Below are positions 17,278-25,303 of a stretch of 42,472 nt of DNA, piece by piece. The notes beneath the pieces were generated by a model. That model did not search any database, was not told the DNA's origin, and worked only from the letters and a program-made list of their open reading frames with translations. This DNA is from Planctomycetota bacterium (GTDB taxonomy: Bacteria > Planctomycetota > UBA1135 > GCA-002686595). The DNA lies in NCBI GenBank assembly GCA_028823395.1, contig JAPKBO010000008.1, positions 1 to 42,472 on the forward strand, read 5' to 3'. Numbering within the stretch: position 1 is the stretch's first letter; every line of letters begins with the position of its first letter. Position numbers and translations under genes: made by a program.

Positions 17278-18726
17278 CTAGGATATTGATTCGGGCCGCC
17301 ATGGGGGTGCACAGAGCCGTCTGCGACCGTCGAGGCTCATGAGCACGCCTGCTTCAGGGCCCGGCAGTCTATCCCAGAGTTGGCATGTGACCTCCTTGTG
17401 CCGCTGATCTAGGGCCTCGCAGTAGTTGGTGTAGACGCAGCGTCGCACCTGTTCACCATGGCCCATGCGCATCTTGCGCCACCAATCCGGGTCGGCGAGA
17501 GACTGGCGCGCCGCCGCCACCAGATCGCAAGAGCCACCAACCAGGGCCTCCTCCGCCGTCGTGAAGGTCCCGACACCCCCCGCGCCGATGACTGGAGTGT
17601 TGTATCCCGCTGCGTGCACCGCGGCTCGAATCTCCTTCGCTAGGGCAAGATTGCGCCCAAATGGCCCCACCTCGTCGATGTACACGGTGGGCATGCATTC
17701 GTGACCGCTGGGGCCGGTATAGGGATAGACGGCCTGGCCGACCTTGGGTTGTGCGGCATCTTCGAATTTGCCGCCCTTTGAGATGGAGAGGAAGTCCATC
17801 CCCGCTCGAGCGAAGTGCGTTGCGTATTCGCAGGCATCTTCAATTCTCGACCCTCCCGGGATTACTTCATCTCCCAGCATGCGGCATCCGATCGGGAAAT
17901 CGGGCCCTAGGCGCTCTCGTACAGCGGCGAAGACCTCGAGGGGTAGACGTACTCTCGCCTTGCGACTGCCCCCGTAGCCATCCGTGCGATCATTTGTGCG
18001 GGAGAGGAAGGATGCCATGGTGTAGGCGTGGGCATAGTGCAGTTCGACCCCATCAAATCCTGCGCGCCGTGAAAGGTCCGCTGCATCCGCAAACAATGCA
18101 GGCAGGGTTTCCGGCAGGCTGCGAACGGAGTCGAGGCGGGAGTCCGTAATCCGCTCGCGTGCGCCGTACTGCAGGTCTTCCCACTCTCGCGCCGAGAGCA
18201 CTCCCTCCAGCTCCTCGTCGGGCATTTCGAGTAGGGCCTGGCGCAATGGCGCTTCGTCCTGAATATCCAAGGCCTCACGGTGCCGATCTTGGATCTTGAG
18301 AAAGCGCAGCAGGTAGTCCTCGCGTACAGGCCGCCTGCGCATGTGGAGGAAGTCGATTAGTTGAATGAACAAGCGGGTTTGACCCCCGGAACGGTCCTTC
18401 ACCACTTGGGTGAGTTCTCTCAACCCGGGTAGGAAGCGCTCATGTCCCGCCCTCAGCAGTGGGCCGCTGGGAATGTCGCGAATGCCCGTGGCCTCCACGA
18501 CCAATACTCCGGGCTGGCCCTCGGCGAAACGGCCGTACCACTCAAGGAGCGCGGGCGTCACATGCCCTTCGTCCGTTGCGCGCCAGGGGACCATCGCCGG
18601 AACCCATGTGCGAGAAGACACGGATAAGGGCCCTATCGTGCAGGGCGAAAAGAGGCGACTCCGATTGGCCTGCTCGGCGCTGGGCCAAGGGTGGATCGGC
18701 AGGGGGTGTTTCTTGCGGTCAGCCAA
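17278..18726 (-). CDS. NADH:flavin oxidoreductase, old yellow enzyme family
   Basis: This 482-residue FMN-dependent TIM-barrel reductase is related to 2,4-dienoyl-CoA reductase and the reductase half of 2-aminobenzoyl-CoA monooxygenase/reductase. The substrate-binding strand 'GFDGVELHYAHAYTMASF' has His-x-x-His replaced by His-Tyr-Ala-His, followed by 'LSRTNDRTDGYGGS', and the phosphate site is 'VIGAGGVGTFTTAEE'. An insertion between about 125 and 200 is rich in charged residues. The C-terminal Cys cluster 'CVYTNYC' plus 'EVTCQLW' has three of the four cysteines that bind 4Fe-4S in relatives. The start codon is TTG and uncertain. It is divergent from the SDR operon, sharing a 123-bp spacer. 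Confidence 0.86.
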   Translation of the reverse strand: MADRKKHPLPIHPWPSAEQANRSRLFSPCTIGPLSVSSRTWVPAMVPWRATDEGHVTPALLEWYGRFAEGQPGVLVVEATGIRDIPSGPLLRAGHERFLPGLRELTQVVKDRSGGQTRLFIQLIDFLHMRRRPVREDYLLRFLKIQDRHREALDIQDEAPLRQALLEMPDEELEGVLSAREWEDLQYGARERITDSRLDSVRSLPETLPALFADAADLSRRAGFDGVELHYAHAYTMASFLSRTNDRTDGYGGSRKARVRLPLEVFAAVRERLGPDFPIGCRMLGDEVIPGGSRIEDACEYATHFARAGMDFLSISKGGKFEDAAQPKVGQAVYPYTGPSGHECMPTVYIDEVGPFGRNLALAKEIRAAVHAAGYNTPVIGAGGVGTFTTAEEALVGGSCDLVAAARQSLADPDWWRKMRMGHGEQVRRCVYTNYCEALDQRHKEVTCQLWDRLPGPEAGVLMSLDGRRRLCAPPWRPESIS

Positions 18727-18849
18727 GGGTCTAGAGGAGCGGGGGGCGGGCTCCGGGGCATGAGGCTATCCCCTGCGACCACCTCTTGGCGCAAGATTCA
18801 CCGAAGATCGAGGCGTGAGCCCAGGTCCCTGCCTTACTCTGCCCAAGTC
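18727..18849. promoter_or_regulatory. Divergent promoter region between OYE reductase and SDR-RidA operon
   Basis: This 123-bp spacer separates divergent genes assigned to the same pathway, so promoters for both directions should lie here. The ORF-track start at 18691 overlaps the OYE gene and is rejected. I could not identify a clear -35/-10 pair or operator palindrome. Confidence 0.3.
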
Positions 18850-19662
18850 ATGACCTCAGACCACGTAGCCTTGGTGACCGGAGGAGGAGGGGGCATCGGT
18901 GCCGCCACCTCCCTGGCACTCGCCGGAGCGGGTGCCACGGTCTTGGTGAGCGGCAGGGATGAGCTTCGCTTGCAGGCCTGCGTTGATGCGGTGCGCGCTG
19001 CAGGGGGCGTGGCCTACCCCTTGAGCCTTGACGTTTGTGATGAAGGGTCCATCCGAGATGCTCGCCAAAAGGCGTTGGATCTGGTGGGTCCGGTGGATTG
19101 GGTCGTGGCCAACGCGGGTGTGGCTATTAGCGCGGCTCTCACAAGCGATGAAGTGGAGTCCGTGGCTCAGAAGCAGATGGACGTGAACTACCATGGTGCG
19201 CGACGAGTCTTCGAGGCATTTTTGCCGCACATGCTACAGCGTGGACAGGGGCGCGTCGTGATGGTGGCCTCATCCGCGGCTCTGCTGGGCTACCCCTACA
19301 TCACCGGCTATGCGGCATCCAAACACGCACTCTTGGGTTATGCGCGGTCTGCGGCACTCGAAATGAGGAGCAAGGGCGTGGGGGTGGGGGTGGTCTGCCC
19401 GCACTACGTTGACACGCCCATGACCGACGCCAGCGTGGAGCACATCGTCAACAAGACTGATCGCAATCACGACCAGGCGCGAGCAGCCTTGGCCGATCTC
19501 AACCCTGGGGGCAAGTTGGTGCAGGCCGATGAAGTGGCCCGTGTCATTCTGCGCCTCTTGCAGTCCGACTCCAGCGGTGTTGTTGTTGAATTGACCGGGT
19601 CTGAGCAGCGCGAAGTCGAGAGCGGTTTACCCCTCGTGCCCAACACTCCGAAGGGAGACTGA
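18850..19662 (+). CDS. Short-chain dehydrogenase/reductase (SDR)
   Basis: This 270-residue classical SDR would oxidise or reduce a hydroxy/keto group with NAD(P). ATG 18850 gives the standard N-terminus 'VALVTGGGGGIGAATS' (dinucleotide motif), whereas the longer ORF start at 18691 adds 53 unrelated residues. Other motifs are 'VVANAGVA' (NAG), the catalytic Ser in 'VMVASSAALLG', and 'YAASK' (Tyr and Lys). It leads a run of genes with RidA next (5 bp later) and then enoyl-CoA hydratase and acyl-CoA dehydrogenase genes. In an aryl-CoA pathway it would act on a hydroxyacyl-CoA intermediate; this role is inferred from context. Confidence 0.92.
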   Translation: MTSDHVALVTGGGGGIGAATSLALAGAGATVLVSGRDELRLQACVDAVRAAGGVAYPLSLDVCDEGSIRDARQKALDLVGPVDWVVANAGVAISAALTSDEVESVAQKQMDVNYHGARRVFEAFLPHMLQRGQGRVVMVASSAALLGYPYITGYAASKHALLGYARSAALEMRSKGVGVGVVCPHYVDTPMTDASVEHIVNKTDRNHDQARAALADLNPGGKLVQADEVARVILRLLQSDSSGVVVELTGSEQREVESGLPLVPNTPKGD

Positions 19663-19667
19663 ACCTC

Positions 19668-20081
19668 ATGCAAATTGATCCGATCCAACCCCCCGGGTGG
19701 GTAGCGCCCAAGGGATATTCCAATGGCATGCTCGTCACGGGCGGCGGTTCGATGCTGTTCATTGCGGGCCAGGTGGCCTGGGATGCGCAACAGCAGTTAG
19801 TGGGGGAAGGCGACTTCGTGCGCCAGTTCACCCAGGCTCTCGAAAATGTTGCGAGTGTGCTGAGGGAAGCGGGTGGGCTACCGGAGCACATCGTCAGGAT
19901 GACCCTCTACCTCACGGACTGCGGGACCTACTTGGAGCATCAGAAGGAGGTTGGGGCGGCCTACCGCTCAATCATGGGCAAACACTTTCCCGCCATGTCG
20001 GCTGTCCAGGTTGCGGCGCTGATGGAACCCGGCGCCTTGCTCGAAATTGAAGCCACGGCTGTATTGCCCGCCACCAAATAG
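19668..20081 (+). CDS. RidA family (YjgF/YER057c/UK114) deaminase
   Basis: This 137-residue member of the RidA family hydrolyses imines/enamines or deaminates amino-unsaturated acids (for example 2-aminomuconate in a paralogous subfamily). Typical features are 'FIAGQVAWDAQQQLVGEGDF' (the GQ-x-x-x-D turn), 'ALENVASVLREAGGLPEHIVRM' and the ending 'LMEPGALLEIEATAV' (with Glu in place of the more usual 'lp..g..veie'). A ribosome site AAGGGAG precedes ATG 19668 by about 9 bp. The canonical active-site Arg that stacks with the imine is not obvious, so it may belong to a non-archetypal RidA subgroup. Its place among CoA-ester genes suggests deamination of an amino-CoA intermediate. Confidence 0.88.
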   Translation: MQIDPIQPPGWVAPKGYSNGMLVTGGGSMLFIAGQVAWDAQQQLVGEGDFVRQFTQALENVASVLREAGGLPEHIVRMTLYLTDCGTYLEHQKEVGAAYRSIMGKHFPAMSAVQVAALMEPGALLEIEATAVLPATK

Positions 20082-20084
20082 ATC

Positions 20085-20912
20085 ATGAACCCCAAGCACT
20101 TTGATTATTCCGAGGCCGATGGGGTGGCGACCCTGCGTCTCAATCGTCCCGAGCGTCTCAACGCCCTTACCTTTGATTCCTATGCCGAGTTGCGGGACGC
20201 ATTTTTGGCACTGAGGACCATGGACTCTGTGCGCAGCGTCCTCTTGACAGGAACTGGCCGCGCTTTCTGCTCAGGCGGGGATGTGAAGGACATCATCGGC
20301 CGCTTGTTTGAGGTGAGCGATGCTGAACTCCTCGCCTTTACGCGGATGACCTGCGACCTGATCGAGAACATGCGACGGCTAGAAAAACCCGTGGTCGGCG
20401 CGTTGAACGGGACAACCTGCGGAGCCGGAGCCGTCATGGCCTTAGCGTGCGATGTGCGTATTGCTTCCGATGAGGCCAAGATAGCTTTCCTGTTCACCAA
20501 GGTGGGTCTTTGTGGTGCCGACATGGGAGCTGCGTGGCTTCTGCCACGGGTTGTCGGACTTGGCCACGCGAGTGAGTTGCTCATGGGAGGCCAATTTATT
20601 TCTGCGGAACGCGCGGCACAAATCGGCCTCTACAACAGGGTCGTTCCCAGCGGAGACCTAGAAGAACAGGCCGGTGAATGGGCGCGAGAGTTGGCCGCTG
20701 GCCCAAGCATGGGGCTGGCCATGACCAAGCGCATGCTCAATGCCGAGGCCCACATGGATCTTGCGGAGGCCATGCAAACGGAAGGCTGGATTCAGGCCGA
20801 GTGCATGAAGCACCCCGACTACCGCGAGTCTTATGAGGCCTTCACCGGAAAGCGACCCACGGACTTCGTGCAGAACTACCCCGGCCATGGGGCCCAGGGG
20901 GTGCAGCGGTGA
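20085..20912 (+). CDS. Enoyl-CoA hydratase/isomerase family protein
   Basis: This 275-residue crotonase-fold protein has the CoA-binding and oxyanion elements 'SGGDVKDIIGR' (the A-F-C-S-G-G-D loop) and 'GTTCGAGAVMALACDVRIA'. The region usually carrying catalytic Glu residues reads 'LCGADMGAAWLLPR', so one or both acids are replaced. This pattern is similar to the enoyl-CoA hydratase-like member that I associate with aerobic 2-aminobenzoyl-CoA clusters. It starts 3 bp after RidA and its stop overlaps the acyl-CoA dehydrogenase GTG start by 4 bp. The likely role is hydration or ring-hydrolysis-type chemistry on a non-aromatic CoA ester, inferred from context. Confidence 0.9.
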   Translation: MNPKHFDYSEADGVATLRLNRPERLNALTFDSYAELRDAFLALRTMDSVRSVLLTGTGRAFCSGGDVKDIIGRLFEVSDAELLAFTRMTCDLIENMRRLEKPVVGALNGTTCGAGAVMALACDVRIASDEAKIAFLFTKVGLCGADMGAAWLLPRVVGLGHASELLMGGQFISAERAAQIGLYNRVVPSGDLEEQAGEWARELAAGPSMGLAMTKRMLNAEAHMDLAEAMQTEGWIQAECMKHPDYRESYEAFTGKRPTDFVQNYPGHGAQGVQR

Positions 20913-22021
20913 GTGCCTTGCGGGAAGAGGTGCGAGCGTTTGCGAGTGCTGCGGAGGCCGCGCTGGAGGCGGCGCCGGACGAAGCGTCTGCCGCTCGCCT
21001 AGCCCTCGAGATGCTGGCTGGCGCAGACCTCTTGAAGCATGCCGTGTCGGCACCCGGTGGAAGCCCGGTCTCCGTTTCGGCCCTATGCGACGTGCGTTAC
21101 GAACTGGCTCGTAGCTCGGGCATGCTGGACGTGATGTTCGCCATGCAGGGATTGGGGACCTGCCCCCTTGCTCTCGCGGGTTCCCTCGATCAGTGCGAAG
21201 CCGTCCTACCCGGTGTCCTCGCAGGTAGGGACGTGGCCGCCTTCGCTTTGACTGAACCGGAAGCAGGCTCCGATCTTGCCGGTGTAAGCACTCGGGCCGA
21301 GGCAACCTCGGGTGGCTGGGTGCTGAACGGCCACAAGACCTTTATCAGCAACGCCCCCCTGGCGGATGTGTATACGGTTCTAGCGCGTACGGCCAACGAG
21401 CCCGGTGACAAGGAGGGGCTATCTATGTTTCTGGTGCGCGGCGATGCGCCAGGAATTCGAGTAGATGGGTTCGAGGTCATGGCACCCCACCCCATTGGGG
21501 ATGTGTACTTCAGCGACGTTGAACTTGGTCCGGGCGCGCTGATTGGCGATGAGGGAGCAGGCATGGCTTTGGCTCTTGGCACGCTTGGGCACTTCCGTAC
21601 GTCCGTAGCCGCAGCGGCCTGCGGCATGGCTCGGCGCGCCCTCGACGAATCACTCCGCCACCTTCAAACCAGACAACAGTTCGGCCGACCCCTGTCCAGT
21701 TTTCAGGGGCTGCGCATGGACCTAGCGGAGATGGATACTCGGCTGCGGGCGGCGGAACTTCTCGTAGCTGAGGCGGCAGAGGCCGTGGGGCGCGGTGAGG
21801 CGGCCGTACGTGAAGTCGCTCGAGCCAAGCTCTTCGCTACCGAGGCCGCGGGTTGGATCTGCGACCGCGCCGTCCAACATTTGGGTGGATTGGGCGTCAA
21901 ACGTGGGCAAATTGTCGAACGCCTGTATCGCGAGGTGCGAGGCTTGCGAATCTATGAGGGAACGAGCGAGGTCCAAAAACTGATCTTGGCCAAGGCAGCC
22001 TTGGAAGACGCTAATTCCTGA
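20909..22021 (+). CDS. Acyl-CoA dehydrogenase
   Basis: This 370-residue FAD-dependent acyl-CoA dehydrogenase starts at a GTG overlapping the previous stop by 4 bp, a translational-coupling arrangement. Family motifs are 'FALTEPEAGSDLAGVS', 'GWVLNGHKTFISNA', the arginine-rich 'QTRQQFGRPLSSFQGLR' and the catalytic-base region 'RIYEGTSEVQ' near the C-terminus. The N-terminal helical domain is normal but short. Substrate is not deducible alone. Gene order with SDR, RidA and hydratase suggests an early oxidation of an alicyclic CoA ester or a beta-oxidation step. A 194-bp gap follows, with no feature that I can identify. Confidence 0.94.
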   Translation: MSALREEVRAFASAAEAALEAAPDEASAARLALEMLAGADLLKHAVSAPGGSPVSVSALCDVRYELARSSGMLDVMFAMQGLGTCPLALAGSLDQCEAVLPGVLAGRDVAAFALTEPEAGSDLAGVSTRAEATSGGWVLNGHKTFISNAPLADVYTVLARTANEPGDKEGLSMFLVRGDAPGIRVDGFEVMAPHPIGDVYFSDVELGPGALIGDEGAGMALALGTLGHFRTSVAAAACGMARRALDESLRHLQTRQQFGRPLSSFQGLRMDLAEMDTRLRAAELLVAEAAEAVGRGEAAVREVARAKLFATEAAGWICDRAVQHLGGLGVKRGQIVERLYREVRGLRIYEGTSEVQKLILAKAALEDANS

Positions 22022-22215
22022 AGGGTGGTCCGGGGGTGGCCCCATTGCGGGAATTGAAGGGCCCGCAGATAATGCGTTGCTCCTCGCAAGGCGAGGGCAT
22101 CCGCAAAACCTAGATCGCACACGGGTCGGCTCCCACCGTCTCGCCACTCTCCGCGATCCTCACCGCAAGCTTTCCATCGCTCCAGGGCGTTCGTCGTTCC
22201 TGGCGCGGGTTTCCT

Positions 22216-22629
22216 ATGCCCAGATTCCAACGGCACATCTTTACGTGCATCCATGAGCGTTCCGAAGGCAGCCCGCGTGGGTGCTGTGCGGCGAAGGGAA
22301 GTGAAGACGTGGCGGCGGCCCTGAAGGCGCAACTCCATGGGGCTGGGCTGCGGCGGATCGTGCGAGCCAACAAGTCGGGATGCTTGGATCAGTGCTCCCG
22401 GGGGACCACCATGGTCGTCTACCCCGAGGGCGTTTGGTACGGAGGTGTCGGTTTGGGAGACGTGGATGAGATTATCCAGCGTCACATCATCGGAGGGGAG
22501 ATCGTCGAGCGGCTTGTGATCCCCGATGAAGAACTCACCGGCAGACCCCTACCGTCGGAGGCCCAAGCAGCGGAAAGGGCCGAACTGAAACCACTGGAGC
22601 TGGACGGGCTCTTGGACTCCAACGACTAG
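22216..22629 (+). CDS. Thioredoxin-like 2Fe-2S ferredoxin
   Basis: This 137-residue protein has an N-terminal thioredoxin-like ferredoxin domain. The four expected ligands are C11 ('IFTC'), C23 or C24 ('RGCC'), C56 ('KSGC') and C60 ('LDQC'), matching the Cys-x(10-12)-Cys ... Cys-x3-Cys pattern of the Shethna/2Fe-2S family. The later 'VVYPEGVWYGGVGLGDVDEII' is the conserved beta-strand/helix pair. The C-terminal 35 residues are acidic. It starts the second part of the catabolic run, 8 bp before the PaaA-like gene, so it is a plausible electron carrier for that protein; this is inference. Confidence 0.88.
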   Translation: MPRFQRHIFTCIHERSEGSPRGCCAAKGSEDVAAALKAQLHGAGLRRIVRANKSGCLDQCSRGTTMVVYPEGVWYGGVGLGDVDEIIQRHIIGGEIVERLVIPDEELTGRPLPSEAQAAERAELKPLELDGLLDSND

Positions 22630-22637
22630 GACTTCGA

Positions 22638-23354
22638 ATGAGTAGCACTTTGTCTCAGACGCAATCCGCAAACCTCCTGATGCAATTGGTTGAGGGCCAG
22701 GCCTATCGGCAGTTGTTGTTGGGCAACATTCGTGGAGCGGGAATCCAAATGCTCCCCGACGTGCGCGCCAAGGGACGGATGGCCCACGACCTAGAGCACA
22801 GCCTGCGTTTGATGGAGCAGGTGGAGGCCATCCACCGCGAGGTCGGCGGCGTGGAGCTCGTCAGTGTGGTGCGTCCTCGTATTGACCGCGTGCCCATGCC
22901 CGAGTCCCAGCTCGAACTGAGTGTGGCGCTCGCGCTCCTGGGGCGAGCGGAATACGCCGCGGCGGGGGGCCTCGTCGAGAGTCGTCATGAGGGCCTTGCA
23001 GCTATTGCTCGCGATCTGGTGGATTCGGTACGCGATGAAGCCGAAGCCCAGGCACGAGCTTTCATCGAGGCATGCACCCATCCCTCTCGCCGTTCCTCCG
23101 CCCAGACCTACTGGAGTCGATGGTTCCCCATCGCTCTGCGATCGTTGGGGCGTCCTCACACACGCCAGGATGACCAAGCTCAAGAGCTTGGCCTGCGAGG
23201 GGTTAGCGCAGGAGAGTGCATTCGCCGGTTCGTCTGTGACGCCGAGCCCATGCGTCGAGCTTGCGGCCTGAATATGCCCTCGCTCAATCAGTTGGGCGTT
23301 GAATTGCCCGAGGACTTGCGCGGGCGGTTCCCGGAGGGTGGACTGCACGCATGA
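22638..23354 (+). CDS. PaaA/PaaC-like ferritin-fold protein (phenylacetate-catabolism family)
   Basis: This 238-residue helical protein resembles phenylacetyl-CoA epoxidase subunits (PF05138 family). The helix 'AHDLEHSLRLMEQVEAI' sits where PaaA has its ExxH iron-ligand helix ('DEAGH' in PaaA). Near the C-terminus 'YWSRWFPIALRSLGRP', followed by 'RRFVCDAEPMRRACGLNMP', matches the PaaA pattern RWWWPA...G...F...P...LGL..P. The first ligand helix reads D51-x-x-H54 instead of ExxH. The later ExxH site is not intact ('DEAEAQARAF'), so di-iron binding is doubtful. The gene overlaps the kynureninase-like start by 4 bp and follows the ferredoxin by 8 bp. It may be an oxygenase subunit, a structural partner or an inactive relative. 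Confidence 0.6.
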   Translation: MSSTLSQTQSANLLMQLVEGQAYRQLLLGNIRGAGIQMLPDVRAKGRMAHDLEHSLRLMEQVEAIHREVGGVELVSVVRPRIDRVPMPESQLELSVALALLGRAEYAAAGGLVESRHEGLAAIARDLVDSVRDEAEAQARAFIEACTHPSRRSSAQTYWSRWFPIALRSLGRPHTRQDDQAQELGLRGVSAGECIRRFVCDAEPMRRACGLNMPSLNQLGVELPEDLRGRFPEGGLHA

Positions 23355-24565
23355 CATCCGTGGAGGAGCCGGAGGACTGGGCCCAGTCCTGGCGCAGTAG
23401 ATTTCCGATCGTCGAGAAAACGACCTATCTCGTGAACCACAGCCTGGGCGCCATGCCCATCGGGGTGCGCGACAAGCTCGGCGATTTCATGGACCAATGG
23501 GAGACTCGTGGGGTCCGCGCCTGGGGTGAGGGGTGGTGGAGTGCTCCATCAGATGTGGGCAATCTAGTTGGCAAGATCATGAACGCCCCAGAGGGGTGTG
23601 TGGTCATGCACCAGAACGTCTCTGTTATCGAGGGCGTCGTGGCCTCGTCGCTCGATTTCAGCGGGCCGCGGAACAAGGTTGTTTACAGCGATCAGAACTT
23701 TCCGACCAACATGTACGTCTGGGAGGGGTTCCGGAAACTGGGCGCGCAGATCGAGGTTGTGCCCAGTGACGAAGGCGGGCTTGTCCCCACCGAACGCTTG
23801 TTGGAGGCGATAGACGAAACGACGCTGATCGTGCCCATCAGTCACGTCTGTTTCCGTAATTCCTACCTGCAGGACGCTAAGGCGATCTGTGAACGGGCCC
23901 GTTCCGTGGGAGCGTTGGTGCTCCTCGATACCTACCAATCGCTCGGCACCGTGCCCATTGACGTGCAGGAGCTCGGCGTGGACATGGTCTGCGGTGGATC
24001 GGTGAAGTGGCTCTGTGGCGGCCCGGGGGCTGGCTATCTCTACGTGCGACCGGACTTGCAAGAGGAACTGCAGCCTCGCATTACCGGGTGGATGGCACAT
24101 GCCGACCCGTTTGCTTTTGAGACTGGAGCGCAGAGGTATTCCTCCTCTGCCAGACGCTTCTTACACGGCTCACCAGCCGTAGCGAGCCTGCTGCAGGCTT
24201 CTGCTGGGTACGAGGTCATTTTGGAAGCCGGCGTCGGAGCTATTCGCGATTGGTCACTACGCCTCACGGAAGGGTTGGGGCAGGACATGCTCGAGCGAGG
24301 CTTTGCGATTTATGGACCTCAGACGGGTTCCAAACGTGGAGGAACCTTGACCATTGCGTTGAACGAGGACGAGTCGGGCCCCGCATTCGTGAAGAGTCTT
24401 GAGAGGCGAGGGATTCTTGTGGACCACAGGCCGGGAGCGGGAATCCGGGTCAGCCCACATTTCTACACACTTGAGGATGAGCTTGCCGGGTTTGCGGCAG
24501 CCATGAGTGAGTTGCGATCTAGCCGTGACTGGGAAAAGGATGCCGAGGCGGCGGGCGTCTACTAG
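23351..24565 (+). CDS. Kynureninase-like PLP enzyme (class V aminotransferase fold)
   Basis: This 404-residue PLP-dependent protein most resembles kynureninase (KynU), which cleaves kynurenine to anthranilate and alanine. Matching segments are 'LVNHSLGAMP', 'DQNFPTNMYV', 'LLDTYQSLGTVPIDV' (the region of the PLP-contacting Asp), the PLP lysine in 'GGSVKWLCGGPGAG' and 'GWMAHADPFAFE'. 'FLHGSPAV' and 'VDHRPGAGIRVSPHFYTLEDE' follow in the C-terminal domain. The gene starts on the ATGA overlap with the PaaA-like gene. If it is KynU, anthranilate production next to aryl-CoA genes fits an anthranilate pathway. A desulfurase-like or other class V lyase remains possible. Confidence 0.78.
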   Translation: MTSVEEPEDWAQSWRSRFPIVEKTTYLVNHSLGAMPIGVRDKLGDFMDQWETRGVRAWGEGWWSAPSDVGNLVGKIMNAPEGCVVMHQNVSVIEGVVASSLDFSGPRNKVVYSDQNFPTNMYVWEGFRKLGAQIEVVPSDEGGLVPTERLLEAIDETTLIVPISHVCFRNSYLQDAKAICERARSVGALVLLDTYQSLGTVPIDVQELGVDMVCGGSVKWLCGGPGAGYLYVRPDLQEELQPRITGWMAHADPFAFETGAQRYSSSARRFLHGSPAVASLLQASAGYEVILEAGVGAIRDWSLRLTEGLGQDMLERGFAIYGPQTGSKRGGTLTIALNEDESGPAFVKSLERRGILVDHRPGAGIRVSPHFYTLEDELAGFAAAMSELRSSRDWEKDAEAAGVY

Positions 24566-24588
24566 CCGCTGACCCCTAGGACGTTTCC

Positions 24589-25278
24589 ATGAATGATGAG
24601 GATTGGATTATTGTCGGCGAAGGTGTGCGTGGCGAGTGGCTCTCTTCCCCCGACAGCCAGGTCGCAACTTATCCCCCGGTTCTCTTTGTACGGGACCCTC
24701 TGACGGACACTGCAGATGCTCGCGCGATTGCCCTGGCGTTGGCCCAGCTCGGACGGCGTGTTTTGTGGGTCGATACGGACTCCCTACCTCCCCCGGAGTC
24801 AGCGTCGGATCTCCCTGCGGAGGAGAAGGACCCGCTCTGGGAGCAGGAAGCGGGATACTCTGATCGGCCTGCAGTCCGCGATTTAGGTCTGCTCATTAAG
24901 GCTATGGGAGCTGAGCGCCCTGCCGTGGTGGGAGTGGGAATGGGTGGCACCTGGGCGCTTCTCTTGGGATGCCAGAGTGTGGGCGTGTCTGCCGTGGCGA
25001 CGATCAATGGGCGCCTCGTCTACCCCCGCTTGAGCGCGGCCAAGCCTGTGCAACCCCTGGAGATGATTCTCAACCTAAGTGCGCCCGTGCTGTTCATTGA
25101 TGGCTCAGGGGGGGAAGGAACGGCTGAAGGGCAGACCGAACTGGCATTGGAACGCTTTGCAGCCTTTGGCATTGAGGCCGAGGTGGAGTGGCTTTCTCCC
25201 GACCCGCTTGCGGCCCCGGGTTCAGCGTCACGGGTGGCTGATCGCTTGGACCTCTTTTTGAGTTCTGTCCCGCGCTAG
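24589..25278 (+). CDS. Dienelactone-hydrolase-like alpha/beta protein lacking the catalytic triad
   Basis: This 229-residue protein has the alpha/beta-hydrolase layout of dienelactone hydrolases. The nucleophile elbow reads 'VVGVGMGGTWAL', where active members have 'VGxCMGG' or 'GxSxGG', so Gly replaces Cys or Ser. 'APVLFIDGSGGEGTAEG' replaces the usual Asp loop, and the final segment 'WLSPDPLAAPGSASR' has no His. All three triad positions therefore seem lost. It lies 23 bp after the kynureninase-like gene in the same direction, so it is probably cotranscribed. It may be a binding or chaperone-like protein, or a remnant. Alignment is by eye. Confidence 0.7.
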   Translation: MNDEDWIIVGEGVRGEWLSSPDSQVATYPPVLFVRDPLTDTADARAIALALAQLGRRVLWVDTDSLPPPESASDLPAEEKDPLWEQEAGYSDRPAVRDLGLLIKAMGAERPAVVGVGMGGTWALLLGCQSVGVSAVATINGRLVYPRLSAAKPVQPLEMILNLSAPVLFIDGSGGEGTAEGQTELALERFAAFGIEAEVEWLSPDPLAAPGSASRVADRLDLFLSSVPR

Positions 25279-25303
25279 GGGTGTCAATCGCTATCTTGGG
25301 GGC

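Noticed and set aside
18691-18849. Longer N-terminus of the SDR
   Set aside because: Adds 53 residues before the dinucleotide motif and overlaps the divergent OYE gene; ATG 18850 is the natural start.
22638-23354. Tryptophan 2,3-dioxygenase, considered because of the adjacent kynureninase-like gene
   Set aside because: None of the heme-ligand or substrate-binding motifs of TDO are present; PaaA-like motifs fit better.
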